Shown piece by piece: positions 34,394 to 45,700 of a stretch of 64,000 nt of DNA. A program made the position numbers and the translations under genes. Position 1 is the stretch's first letter. Every line of letters starts with the position of its first letter. The stretch comes from Siphonodentalium dalli. Its lineage: Eukaryota > Mollusca > Scaphopoda > Gadilida > Siphonodentaliidae. The notes under the pieces are model-generated. The model made no database searches, had not been told where the DNA came from, and worked only from the letters and a program-made list of their open reading frames with translations. The stretch covers positions 198,486,052 to 198,550,051 of the forward strand of contig CP136067.1 of assembly GCA_032622095.1 (NCBI GenBank), given 5' to 3'.

Positions 34394-34430
34394 CAGATTG
34401 TGAAACCTCTAAACTGTGTCCGAACCATAT

Positions 34431-35774
34431 ATAGGACATTACGGAATCAGAATCAAAATCTGTATTACGACCAAATAAGTATTACGGTCTGTTCGTTTAT
34501 CGATGCAGGTATGTTCGCTTACCGAACCACATTGCATGGAGTGTAATCCCTAATCTGAATCTGGATTCGGAAACGCTGTCGACGTCGAATGCAACACATT
34601 GGACGATGTACCTTTATGTTAGATGTACTGGTTCACGAACGCTTCGAACTTCTCTGATTTCCGGTCTATCTGGGGACATAATTTGCCTACCACACTGTCC
34701 TTAGCAACCGAATTAATTCAATTCAAATTAATTCCCAAAAATATCACTCATGTATTCCTCCTGTGAAATTTATTGTTATTATATGTCATAATTGAATATT
34801 TTGATGTCATAAATATCTTGTCTTATCTACATATTGATTAGCAGAAATAAATTGAATAGAATACAATTGACTTTTCAGTAACACTAGTTTTGACTGCGTT
34901 GGTCATTTCTGGGTCACCCAAAAAGACTTTTTTAAAATTATAAGGTGAAATTATTAATTAATTGTAACTCTTATTTTTTTCTTTCAAAACATTTATAATA
35001 CATTTGTGTTTTCAAAGTGGCCTCATCCTATTTCACACCATACAACTACCAGGGTACGCTATATATACACACAACAAAATAATGATATCCCACCTATGAG
35101 CTAATTATAAAAACACTGGGTGCAAACTGGGACGTGAGAAATTGTTCGCGACCTCAAACCTAGGTAGGTAATATTTCCATTATAGATAGAGTAACTGCGT
35201 ACTCGGAGAGTGCACTGAGGCTGGAGTATAAAGTTGTGTCTGTTTCCCCATTGGTTTATTATGTAAAAAATGGCATGCAATTAAATGTTCATACTCGCAT
35301 CGAATTAAACATTTTATGAAATATGCAATATTGAAAGCTCATTATTTATACTGAAAGAAAGTTCATATTCTAATATAAGCTGTGTCTAGCTTCCGAAATG
35401 TCCACATGGAATTCGCTGCGCTTCAGGTCCGAAAACACGCTACTCTCTCTCTCTCTCACTGTCTCTCTCAATTTCTCCCCCTCTCTCTCTCTGGGCATGT
35501 CTTTTCAATGACGAATACCTATTCTTCTAATCTTAAGCATATCGATAATATAAATCCAATATATCATCGCTTATCAGACAACTTTAAATTAGTCTTGCAG
35601 ACTTACTCCGTGTGATTTCTATGTATATATTAAAATTATTTTTGTACCTAAGTTCACCCATTGGGAAATATGATGACAACTCAGAATGAAATTATCCCCG
35701 CAGCATATGCCAGTAAGATGGCCCCGTGTAATATCGTCGGGATCAAAACTATCTAAAACTATCATAATTATAAC
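34431..35774. other. No gene; CT-rich simple sequence
   Basis: A CT microsatellite lies at about 35440-35492. Short frames around it are read through the simple sequence and are not called. Confidence 0.5.
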
Positions 35775-36320
35775 TTGACTACCTTTTGTATTACATACCT
35801 AACTTTACAACATGTTGCTAATATACAATATAGAACATGTGTGACAAACCAATCAGCGCTGAGCAAAGCAGAGTTGACAAACATAAAATCTCTACTGATT
35901 AAACAGTATGAGCACAACCTCTTTGACAGCCTGAATGCTTCTACTTCATCGCGTGCCATATTTTACAGAGACATAAAGCAGTCCATTAAAATGAGTCGCT
36001 ATTTAGTTTATTTGCCATCTTATTTGTCTAACTACCTATTGAAAATCAGAATATCTAATCATGAATTACCAGTAGAAAAAAATAGAAGGACAAAAGAAAC
36101 CACAAATTCCGCAGACAACTTAATGTGTGTTTTATGTGAAAACAGTCCTTGCGACGAATACCACTTTATAAAATAGGTACCTCAGTGATCTTCAGAGTAA
36201 GATACAAAGACACATCAGCGTCATTATCGAGCCTTCTTTTAAGGCACGTCGACACGAATGTTTCAAAACATTCAACCGCTTTATAACACACAAAGAAAAT
36301 CGAATATACATTGTAGTTTG
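35775..36320 (+). pseudogene. LINE reverse-transcriptase C-terminal fragment
   Basis: A 133-codon frame ending at 36176 contains YLPSYLSNYLLKIRISNHEL, PVEKNRR and CVLCENSPCDEYHF. This is the region after the RT domain in many invertebrate non-LTR elements: an LP-xYL..R.SNH.LP.E stretch, then a Cx2C..(D/E)EYH..C zinc-like motif. A one-base shift separates it from YLSDLQSKIQRHI, which continues to about 36320. The RT core, endonuclease and 3' tail are not seen. Truncated and dead. Confidence 0.75.
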
Positions 36321-37378
36321 AGATCAAGAAGTTTAATTTGGACATTTATGAAATGCTTATTTCTACATTGTTTCCACGTCTCATTGTTTGTGGATATATT
36401 ATAAGGCCGTCGAACGATTAAAGTTATCGCCAAAGATCGTCAGCGGAGGCTTTCAACGCTCTAACAACTACTTGCATTTAAAACGTTTTAACCACAGGGA
36501 TGAAGTATAGTTATTCTTTGAAATCAGGGGATTGCATTTTTTACAATGATTATATCGTTATTATTTGAACATTCTACCCACGTTTAATTGCACTATCTAC
36601 TGCACAGAACAATTGTTCCCTCAATTCCGATGACGTTAGTCTGTGAATGGTCGAATACATTAACAAACAGTTTTAGTGATCCTAGACTCATTTCTAAAAC
36701 GGTTGTTTTACAATTGAGTATGGGTTTTAAATAGACGTTGTCTCAGCACGCGATACAACCGAATATTACACTACAAAGATACAAATACTTTAGACAAATA
36801 GGAGCTGCAATATATGTTAACAAGATGTACCGTGTCATACCCACAGTATCCAACTATGCTCGTTATTGCGTTGAAAGTAACGCTTACGACATAATTTAAA
36901 ATTAATCAGCCTGGTGGGTTGGTGATACGTGTAATATCAGAGTTACTTATTTCGATTTTCAAAGGTGCTTCAATTTATTTTATGCTAAAATATGCTACCT
37001 ATATATGCTATTAAATGTATTAACCGTATTCCAGTTTAACATGATACAGTGCCTGGGTATTACAGCCCATATGTGCCCAAAAGATGTTATTCTATAGTTT
37101 GTCTTTACTCTTTTCGGTTATAACTTACAACCTTAATCGAAACAAGAGTTATTTCTTATAGTTTAATCCATTCCCAAGAAAACCACAAAAACGAGATGTG
37201 GAAACAATATAGAAAGATGTGATTAAATAGTGTATTATCCGGCCGTATGGGGTGCAGAGATAACGATTTTCAACGCCTCTATCATAACAGGGTTGTAATC
37301 GAAAAAAGAGTAATCAAATACATTGTTTACACGGTCGTTTAAACCTTTCATAACGGGATCTGCGCTGGCGCAACATTA
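36321..37378. other. No gene seen
   Basis: AT-rich, no recognised coding, no strong repeats. Confidence 0.35.
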
Positions 37379-37640
37379 AAGACCCTGTGCCAATGCATTC
37401 TTTTTATAATTTTTTCTTACATTCTATAAGAAATTTTATTATTATTTTCTTATATTCTTTAACATTTTTATAATTTTAATAATTTGATTTCCTACATTCA
37501 TTTATAATTTTATCATTATTTATCATTTTTTCTTACATTCTTTATAAATTTTTATAATTTTGTCTTACATTCTTTAACGATGTTTATCTTTTTTATAATT
37601 ATTTCTTACATTCTTTAACAATGTTTTATCATTTTATTCA
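37379..37640 (-). repeat. AT-rich minisatellite joined to the 16.1-kb hairpin family
   Basis: agaccctgtgccaatgcatt (37379-37398) is the reverse complement of the right flank of the hairpin at 16115-16183. It is followed by units of tttataattttttcttacat-type sequence to about 37640, corresponding to the A/T-rich left flank at 16060-16110 and expanded in tandem. Confidence 0.7.
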
Positions 37641-37759
37641 TTTATGGTACATTTGTTAACAATTATAACGCTTGCATACATGTATATATTTCACATCACG
37701 TCGATCAGGGCGATCTCTGGTGCGCGGGAGTTCCAGATATCCAATAATGCCATATATAG

Positions 37760-38533
37760 TCTCATATATATTTTGAAGACCTCTGTTTGTCTGTATATGT
37801 GTCTGTATGTCTGTATGTCATTTATACAAATCTACGATTCTCGACCGATCGGGACCAAACTTGGTACGTGTGTGTAGCTTGACCAGGCGGTCGTCGTCGT
37901 CGTATTAGCGAGCCCGTGCGACGCCCGCTTCGCGCATGCGCAGACGAGATCTCGGAAATGGGTGGAGCTATCGACTTGAAATTTGGTATGTGAATGTATC
38001 TTGCCCCGGATACGAATTTTATCCGGTCGTCGAGCCCATGCGACGCCAGCTTCGCGCATGCGCAGACGAGATCTCGGAAACGGGTGGAGCTATCGACTTG
38101 AAATTTGGTATGTGAATTAATCTTGCCCCGGATACGAATTTTATCAGGTCGCCGAGCCCGTGCGACGACAGCTTCGCGCATGCGCAGACCAGATCTCGGA
38201 AACGGGTTGAGCTATCGACTTGAAATTTGGTTTTTGAACCGAGCCCGTGCGACGCCAGCTTCGCGCATGCGCAGACGAGATCTCGGAAACGGGTGGAGCT
38301 ATCGACTTGAAATTTGGTATGTGAATGTATCTTGCCCCGGATACGAATTATATCGGGTCGCCGAGTCCGTGCGACGCCAGCTTCACGCATGCGCATACCA
38401 GATCTCGGAAACGGGTAGAGCTATCGACTTGAAATTTGGTTTTTGAATAGCCCGGACAACGTCGGGCTGGGTAGAGCTATCGACTTGAAATTTGGTTTTT
38501 GAATAGCCCGGACAACGTCGGGCTCATCGGCTA

Positions 38534-38534
<1 letters not shown>
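37760..38534 (+). mobile_element. Non-autonomous Helitron-like element, copy H1
   Basis: 775 bp. The 5' end TCTCATATATATTTTGAAG is followed by tgtctgtatgtctgt simple sequence and an acgattctcgaccgatcggg block. The body holds tandem 122-bp units (gccccggatacgaat..gagcccgtgcgacgcc..cgcgcatgcgcagacg..tctcggaaacggg). The 3' end is the hairpin agcccgg/acaa/cgtcgggct, then catcgg and CTAG followed by T. TC start, subterminal hairpin and CTAG end with no TIRs or target duplication are Helitron hallmarks. No Rep/helicase. The hairpin end is partly duplicated at 38445-38534. Confidence 0.8.

Positions 38535-38579
<45 letters not shown>
38535..38579. repeat. (AT)n microsatellite at the Helitron 3' side
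   Basis: AT dinucleotides directly after the CTAG+T end of H1. Confidence 0.95.
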
Positions 38580-38580
<1 letters not shown>

Positions 38581-39090
38581 CATAATGACAATACACCAAC
38601 AGCAAAGATGAACACACATACCATATACACATATGAGTACAGGTGTACATTGCACATACACTGCACATAGATATCATATACACCTATGGCCACAATGACA
38701 CTTCATATATATCAACACGCTCGCCAATGACCATCCATATATACATGTATGCATATACACTTCCACAATCATGACCATACAGACATTCCATGTGCACCTA
38801 TAATTATTATACCCATAAGCATAAAACCAACACATATATATACACCCATCCATGACAATAAAGCCACCCAAAGTACACCTGTACAATCCACACATGATCA
38901 TAGTACATATACATAAAAAACAACATATGACCATGTAGCTACTCTTTGTTATACCCATACAGCCACTTCACGTATACATATTCACCGCACGCATTAGAAC
39001 ACCACACCATGACCTTATAGACACTGTAACTAGTCACTCCATTGGTGATTATACTTCATGTATACCTATTCACATCACCTGTGACCACAA
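38580..39090. repeat. Degenerate repeat of catgaccatacag / cacctatacac type
   Basis: Worn units of about 35-45 bp built from accatacagacattcc, catatatacac and cacctat. The same vocabulary occurs at 28320-28470 and, on the opposite strand, at 48640-48890. Long frames read through it are artefacts. Confidence 0.6.
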
Positions 39091-40440
39091 AGTCACTCCC
39101 TGACTACCATTTTTACAAAATCATGTATTAAGTTGATCAATGTTGATCAATTTTAACGCCAATTTGTGTCCCGCTCAGCTGTTTCGAAGTTCTGCATGCC
39201 CATTTCGGTTCAGAAACATGGCCAGAATCTCAAAAGAAGTTTCTTGGCAAATTCCATACTGCATCCCTTAAAATGAATGTGTCATGCCTCATAAGGTACC
39301 GGGACAACCAGGATAGTTTTCACTTGATTGAGTAACATGTTTAATAACCAAGTAGGTCACAATTTGCTACCTTTTCGGAACAGCAGATAATAATGTTTGG
39401 TATATATGTGAACAAATCAACTTGTTAGGTGCATCATAAATGTTAGTATTCAATCTATCTAAGACAGAATAGTCAATTTTAGTCATCAACCACAACTTGT
39501 ACGTGGTTGCATGGCATGCAGCATGGGCCAATATTTACCATTTCCAAATTTTGGCCACCATTGTTTGCAGCCATTTTGAGGCAAAGTGACAATTTTGTTA
39601 CTAATGAGTTGGAATATGCATAAGAAATGGAATGTTTCACTAAAAGTGCCCAGTTCTGCTCATATCTTGATGAAATATGACTAGAAATCACATTGGTGAT
39701 TTTTGGTAAAATTTTATACCGCTTTCTGAACTTTTCTAACCTGACAGAGCACCAACTGGGGATATCTATTTCATAGAAGCTTGTTTTGAAAATGAACTAT
39801 ATATCTATCAACAGTTAAAATCGAATTGTTGAGGGATCAGAAGGGTTTCTTACTCCATGAATGGCACATTTCATTGATCCAATGGTCAGTTAACATGAAA
39901 AATACAAGATAAAATCACAATTCTCAACCAGTACCAAACAGCATAAACTGATCTTAAAGATATTAGAAACAAAATCAAATTTTCCACTTCCGGCTGCCAT
40001 TTTGGCCACCATTTTTGCAGCCATTTTGAGCCAAAGTGCTAATGAGTTGGAATATGCATAAGAAACGGAATGTATCACTAAAATTGCACAGTTCTGTCCA
40101 TTTCTTGATGAAATATGACTAGAAATCACAATGGTGAGTTTTGGTAAAATTTTATACCGCTTTCTGTAAAATCGAATTTTTGAGGGATCAGAAGGGTTTG
40201 TGACTCCATCAATGGCATATTTAATTGCTCCAATGGTCAGTTAACATTAACAATACAACACAAAGTCACAATTCTCAACCAATACCAAACAGCATAAAGT
40301 GATCTTATAGATATTAGAGACAAAACAATCTAATTTTCCACTTCCAGCTGCCATTTTGGCGGCCATCTTGGACAATGAGTTCCAATTTTACGCTATAATG
40401 GTGGCATTTTATCTTATATTCACAAAAATGTATACATTTG
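39091..40440. repeat. Dispersed repeat of about 390-bp units, 2-3 copies
   Basis: Units near 39470-39860, 39890-40270 and a partial after 40270 share gagttggaatatgcataaga, tgatgaaatatgactagaaa, attttataccgctttctg, gagggatcagaagggttt and tgccattttggc.gccat. A fourth copy is at 49243-49605. Confidence 0.85.
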
Positions 40441-40766
40441 TATACATATGACAAGAATGTTTCACTATAATTTGTATCAAACTGACTTAGTGACCCGCGT
40501 GAAAATAGGCGGCCATGTTGGGCGCCATCTTGAATTTAACTGGTTCCACTTAACCAAAAGCTGGAAGCAGCTGGATTATGATCAGGGATATAGTGGACAA
40601 TATATGTGCGAAATTTGGTACTTTAATCTGGAAGTGAACGATTCTTCTGTTATTGTGCACTAAGGGACTCCACTAATACCATCGTTGGAAATGGGTGCTA
40701 ACATGTGGGCTGCAGGCCACTCCGTCGCCGAATAAAGGCTCTGTTTCAGTTACTGTAATTTATATA

Positions 40767-41497
40767 TCTCATATATATTTTGAAGACCTCTGTTTGTCTG
40801 TCTGTCTGTATATATGTTTGTTTGTCTGTCATTTATACAAATCTACGATTCTCGACCGATCGGGACGAAACTTGGTACGTGTGTGTAGTTTGACCAGGCG
40901 GTGTACGTTGTCGTATTGGCGAGCCCGTGTGGCGCCCGCTTCGCGCATGCGCAGACGAGATCTCGGAAACGGGTGGAGCTATCGACTTGAAATTTGCTAT
41001 GTGAATGTATCTTGCCCGGGATACGAATTTTATCGGGTCGCCGAGCCCGTGCGACACCAGCTTCGCGCATGCGAAGACGAGATATCGGAAACGGGTGGAG
41101 CTATCGACTTGAAATTTGGTATGTGAATGTATCTTGCCCCGGATACGAATTTTATCGGGTCGCCGAGCCCGTGCGACGCCAGCTTCGCGCATGCGCAGAC
41201 GAGATCTCGGAAACTGGTGGAGCTATCGACTTGAAATTTGGTATGTGAATATATCTTGCCCCGGATACGAAATTTATCGGGTCGCCGAGCCCGTGCGACG
41301 CCAGCTTCGCGCATGCGAAGACGAGATCTCGGAAACGGGTGGAGCTATCGACTTGAAATTTGGTTTTTGAATAGCCCGTACAACGTCGGGCTCATCGACT
41401 TGAAATTTGGTATGTGAATGATCTCGGAAACGGGTAGCGCTATCGACTTGAAATTTGATTTTTGAATAGCCCGGACAACGTCGGGCTCATCGGCTAG
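40767..41497 (+). mobile_element. Non-autonomous Helitron-like element, copy H2
   Basis: 731 bp, same 5' start (TCTCATATATATTTTGAAG) and 3' hairpin plus catcggCTAG as H1. It carries four 122-bp units (start points near 40920, 41042, 41163 and 41285). Two of the four central cgcgcatgcgca palindromes are intact (40942 and 41185); the other two read gcatgcgaag. The last base abuts the next element without any gap. Confidence 0.8.
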
Positions 41498-41794
41498 TCT
41501 ACTATATATTTTGGGACTTATGCCTGTCTGTTTGTTTGTTTGTTTGTTTGTTAGAAACGGCCGGAAAAACTGCCGGACGGATTTCGACGAGGAGTGTTTT
41601 GAACGGGTCAAATCGTGACCCCGACCTGACCTTGACCTTCAGAATGGTCAATTCAAAGTCAAATATCGCCTTTCAACGGATTTCGACGTTAGTTCCACGG
41701 AGGTTTTCAAAACCAGCTATTTGAAAATTGCTATCTGAAGTCCTGATGAAAGCAGAGGGAAAACAGCACGGATGAAGTCGTGTTACCATGCTAG
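41498..41794 (+). mobile_element. Second Helitron-like family, H3, 297 bp
   Basis: Starts TCTACTATATATTTTGGGAC, has a ctgtttgtttgtttg run, then gaaacggccggaaaaactgc. It ends with the short hairpin gcacgg/atgaag/tcgtgt, then accatg and CTAG followed by T. The 5' end resembles that of H1/H2/H4 but the body and 3' hairpin are different. It begins at the first base after H2's CTAG, the typical head-to-tail Helitron arrangement. Confidence 0.65.
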
Positions 41795-41808
41795 TATATA
41801 TATATATA

Positions 41809-42374
41809 TCTCATATATATTTTGAAGACCTCTGTTTGTCTGTATGTTTGTCTGTATGTCTGTATGTCATTTATACAAATCTACGATTCTCGACCGATCG
41901 GGTCGAAACTTGGTACGTGTGTGTAGTTTGACCAGGCGGTCGTCGTTGTCGTATTGGTGAGCCCGTGCGGCGCCCGCTTCGCGCATGCGCAGACGAGATC
42001 TCGGAAACGAATGGAGCTTTCGACTTGAAATTTGCTATGTGAATGTATCTTGCCCCGGATACGAATTTTATCCGGTCGCCGAGTCCGTGCGACGCCAGCT
42101 TCGCGCATGCGCAGACGAGATCTCGGAAACGGGTGGAGCTATCGACTTGAAATTTGGTATGTGAATGTATCTTGCCCCGGATACGAATTGTATCGGGTCG
42201 CCGAGCCCGTGCGACGCCAGCTTCGCGCATGCGCAGACCAGATATCGGAAACGGGTAGAGCTATCGACTTGAAATTTGGTTTTTGAATAGCCCGGACAAC
42301 GTCGGGCTGGGTAGAGCTATCGACTTGAAATTTGGTTTTTGAATAGCCCGGACAACGTCGGGCTCATCGGCTAG
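41809..42374 (+). mobile_element. Non-autonomous Helitron-like element, copy H4
   Basis: 566 bp, flanked by AT repeats. Same ends as H1/H2 and three 122-bp-type units, all with intact cgcgcatgcgca (41980, 42102, 42224). The terminal hairpin segment is duplicated (agcccggacaacgtcgggct at about 42288 and 42347), as in H1. Confidence 0.8.
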
Positions 42375-42626
42375 TATATATATATTTGTAATTTCCGAAA
42401 AGTTTTTCCTATTGCGACACTTCATTTTCAGGAAATAAATATCTCATTTAGTTTAGATTCTAGGGACCAGGAAGTTATGCGTGCCATTAACAGCCAAGCT
42501 CGTCAGACACAGAACCTCAAGGTCATACAGGCAATATCCCCTGCGACTTCACGTGGAGAATGACAACATCCACTGGACATCACAGACGGCGGCGAAAATC
42601 TACCACGGCTGGACTAACATCTTTAA

Positions 42627-44168
42627 AGGTCATTTAAACTAATTCCTCATAAGGGCATCAGCCATGCGGAAAGAGTCGGTCTCGGCACCGAGATTGTCAA
42701 TCTTGTACCCGACCTTTCCCTGGGCGCTGGTGAGAAATCAATACTTAGGTATGGTCTAACCTTTGTTCCTACCCAACCCGATCTCAAAGAAACACCACAT
42801 GTGGTTGAGACGGAGGATGGAACATTGGTTTTACCAGACTCTATGTATGCCATGGACATGAACGGCGGTCCAGCAAGCATGCAATTTAGGGAAGTAACAG
42901 CTATGGCTGATTTCTTTCGCAATTCGACAGCTGTAAAAGATCCATTTAAAGAACCTTCGATGTGGACCCCCACTGATCGCCAGATTGACAACTCAATTCC
43001 CGAGGTCGCTGGCTTAGTCAAAACCGACATTACAAATTTACCAAAATTTCACAACGAGGATAACCTCACTAAAGTTGAAAGAACTGCACTAAAAACCCTT
43101 CGCAGCCATAAAAACATTGTAATCAAACCTTGTGACAAAGGCAGCTCGCTCGTCATCATGTCTAAAGAAAATTACATTCTAGAAGCGACGCGCCAATTAA
43201 GCAACACTAAATATTACAAACCATTGGATGAGCCAATTTGGAAATCCAATGTTTTAACATTCAATCTCATTCTCAAAAGCTTGCTGGACCATGACGTTTT
43301 AAAGAAAAAACATGTTCAGTATCTAATTGCAAAACCTGAATCCAATAATAGGACATTTTATTTGCTACCTAAAATACATAAACCTTTGAGCTGTTGGACT
43401 AATCCATACACACCACCCGGACGCCCCATCATTAGTGACGTGGGCTCGGAGTCGTACCACATTTCGGAGTTTATTGATTTCTATTTGAAACCAATTGCTA
43501 CCCGCCATCCGAGCTATCTAAAAGACACGGAGGACTTCCTCATTGAATTGTCGAAAATTGAAGTTCCATCTTCTGCTTACCTAATTAGTCTCGACGTGGA
43601 ATCTATGTATACAAATATTGGAATCGATGCCGGATTAATGTCAATTAAGAATGCATTTGATTTCCACCATGATCCTCATAGACCTGGAGATGAACTACTT
43701 CAATTATTAGAACTTTCTCTTAAAGGGAATGACTTTGAATTTAATGGACGATATTATTTACAGGTCTCCGTCTGCAGTATGTGCAAGAAGTTTAGTCCTA
43801 ATTTTGCCTCAATTTTTGTTGCAGAGTGGGAGAAAGGCACCCTAGTCAAATCTGACAAACAACCATTAGCCTATTATAGATTCTTGGACGACATATTTAT
43901 CATTTGGACTCATGGTCTGGATGAGTTTAGGGTGTTCCTGGACATCTTGAACAGTCATGATGAATCAATCAAACTCAAAGAATCAATATCGCAAACCAGC
44001 ATTGATTTCCTTGATTTAATAATATTTAAGGGCCCACAATTTACATCATGCAACATTTTAGATACAAAACTTTTTACGAAACCAACGGACTCTCACCAGC
44101 TTCTTCATCGTAAATCTTTCCATCCGCCAAAACTTTTCAATGGATTGATTAAATCTCAAATCATTTGA
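42627..44168 (+). pseudogene. Penelope-type reverse transcriptase
   Basis: Open from 42627 (no ATG at the edge) for about 514 codons. Recognisable blocks in order: YGLTFVPTQPDL at the N-terminus; KNIVIKPCDKGSSLVIMSKE; FYLLPKIHKP; PGRPIISDVGSES; LISLDVESMYTNIGI with the first catalytic Asp; KKFSPNFASIF; YRFLDDIFIIWTHG with the catalytic DD; FLDLIIF; and FTKPTDSHQLLHRKSFHPP. These are the Penelope RT motifs, related to telomerase RT. The usual GTAMG motif before KKF reads SVCSMC, and the frame stops after SQII while the normal continuation (NCTNSSDLNQAC, RPRGYSSRLLRQVKSE) is in another frame up to about 44316. Probably inactive. Confidence 0.92.
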
Positions 44169-44356
44169 TACCACCGGAACTGCACGAATAGTAGCGACCT
44201 AAATCAAGCTTGTTCAGTGCTGTTCCAGGCTTTACGACCGCGCGGCTACTCTAGTAGATTACTGCGCCAAGTAAAGTCCGAAACTCTCAGAGAATTGGAA
44301 AATTACGCCATGACCTAACATCGACTGAGCCAACAAGGATACGGCACAATCGGCCG

Positions 44357-45004
44357 GTGTTGGGTAATGGTTCAGCCTCGTTTTGTCACAAAAAACGATG
44401 TTACATCAATACAATGGGATATATCAATACTAGTAATACTTTCACCAGCGAACAAACACGCATATCGTATCAAATGCATAGCGAACTTAATTGTGATTCT
44501 AAAAATGTAATATACTTAATCACATGCAAAAAATGCCGTATACAATATGTTGGACAAACAAAAACCTCTCTCAAAGTTAGAATGTCTAATCATCTTTCCA
44601 GTGTTCGCAAAAAACTCGACATGCAAATTTCCGATCATTTCAACTCATCTAATCATGACATTAAATCCCATTTCAGCTTTCAGCCAATAGAACAGACACC
44701 AATTCTAGCCGACGAAGACCAAACCGATTCAATACGCCTAGAACGCGAAAATCATTGGATGGGCGTACTTAAAACATATCTTCCGTTCGGACTTAACATT
44801 GACTACAAAGGTGTTTCTCGAAATTTCTTGTGCTTTCCTCTGATCTACAATCGTAGAAATGTTGAAATCGCAAACATTTTCAGAAAAAACTTTGCATTAT
44901 TAAACACTAAATTGACCGAGCCTCTCGACAAACGGGTTATTATTGCCTACAAAAAAAATCCCAGTTTGAGAGATATGCTCGTTCGATCTAGACTCAGACC
45001 TTGA
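44357..45004 (+). pseudogene. Penelope-type GIY-YIG endonuclease
   Basis: A 215-codon frame. NVIYLITCKKCRIQYVGQTK is the GIY-YIG core (VIY...YVG) with the CxxC typical of Penelope endonucleases. SLKVRMSNH supplies the Arg, and LERENHWMGVLKTYLPFGLN holds the Glu/Trp region and the PxGLN end. In an intact element this domain nicks the target for integration. The frame itself is unbroken over the domain, but it is disconnected from the RT frame, so it is unlikely to be expressed as the normal fusion. Confidence 0.9.
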
Positions 45005-45180
45005 TTAACACGCAGTTCAATTAGCTTTTTAGCAATTTCAACATCACTATCCTTTGTTTGTGCTCAACACAATATTTTATGTCAATTTCCGACACAATCT
45101 AACAAAATTTAGCTAGTTCCATAGAAATAATTACATAAGAAATCGGATAACCGACATGTGCCAGTGCTCTCCACACTTTC

Positions 45181-45182
<2 letters not shown>

Positions 45183-45229
<47 letters not shown>
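45183..45229. repeat. (AT)n microsatellite
   Basis: AT dinucleotides just past the Penelope 3' region. Confidence 0.95.
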
Positions 45230-45234
<5 letters not shown>

Positions 45235-45327
45235 AACTAAATATCATCACAGTCTCAGATAAATTTGGAAATATTGAAGTATACCAAAGATATGTTTAAA
45301 TCGTGAATTATGTGACCCGTACACCGA

Positions 45328-45700
45328 TCACGTGATTATGCACAGTGATACAGCTGAAAATAATGAAATAGGCCCGTAATTGAGGTGCTCGTTAACTACA
45401 ATGTCGACTCGTGCTGATTGTCCATGCTTTAGGTTCGCCGGGTAGATGTCATTTAAGCTACCTAATTCGTGAAACAGGCTGGTCGCATGATCTGAACCGA
45501 TCGATGTGCCTCGGCTTCTTTGTGGCCATTCGTTCGTTGACTCGATCATCGTGTTTGTCAGGTGAATATAGATTGTCGCAATATTGTCTCCGCCCTGAAC
45601 GAAATGCGCCAGGATTGTGGGCGATACCATCATCGAATTCCATACCATAGGAAGTAGCAGCTTTGACAGCTTTGTAAACACATATAGATTTCCAGGACAA
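45328..45700 (-). other. Unidentified segment open in several frames
   Basis: Two minus-strand frames (117 and 80 codons) and one plus-strand frame (79 codons) overlap here. The 80-codon minus frame contains ATSYGMEFDDGIAHNPGAF and RQYCDNLYS; the 117-codon frame contains TNTMIESTNEWPQRSRG. Composition is less AT-rich than the neighbourhood, which suggests former coding sequence, but I recognise no family and cannot choose a frame. Confidence 0.3.

Larger units (their letters stand above)
31357..34430 (+). repeat. Tandem array of a 1.3-1.4 kb unit (two full, one partial)
   Basis: Unit starts (ccatagtggaata.cgggg or the variant tcatagtggaatag) lie at about 31357, 32676 and 34074. Units match over most of their length, including the small membrane-protein frame, an internal 3-copy repeat of about 57 bp (gtgtacggaaaagtaattgg at 31715-31860 and 33125-33270) and gtttttgagggcattgt. 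Unit 1 lacks about 80 bp (tgaaagtcttagaag..) present in units 2 and 3. Unit 3 is cut off at about 34430. Confidence 0.92.
42395..45180 (+). mobile_element. Penelope-like element with RT and GIY-YIG frames
   Basis: The RT frame (42627-44168) is followed by a frameshifted connecting region and a GIY-YIG endonuclease frame (44357-45004), the standard order of Penelope-like elements. Upstream there is about 230 bp of probable 5' sequence; downstream about 180 bp leads to an (AT)n tract. Exact ends were not defined. It lies directly after Helitron H4. Confidence 0.9.

Noticed and set aside
37822-42286. Many 75-143-codon frames on both strands in the Helitron copies, with peptides like RARRPDKIRIRGKIHSH
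   Set aside because: They come from the 122-bp GC-rich repeat, occur on both strands of the same DNA, and change with the number of units.
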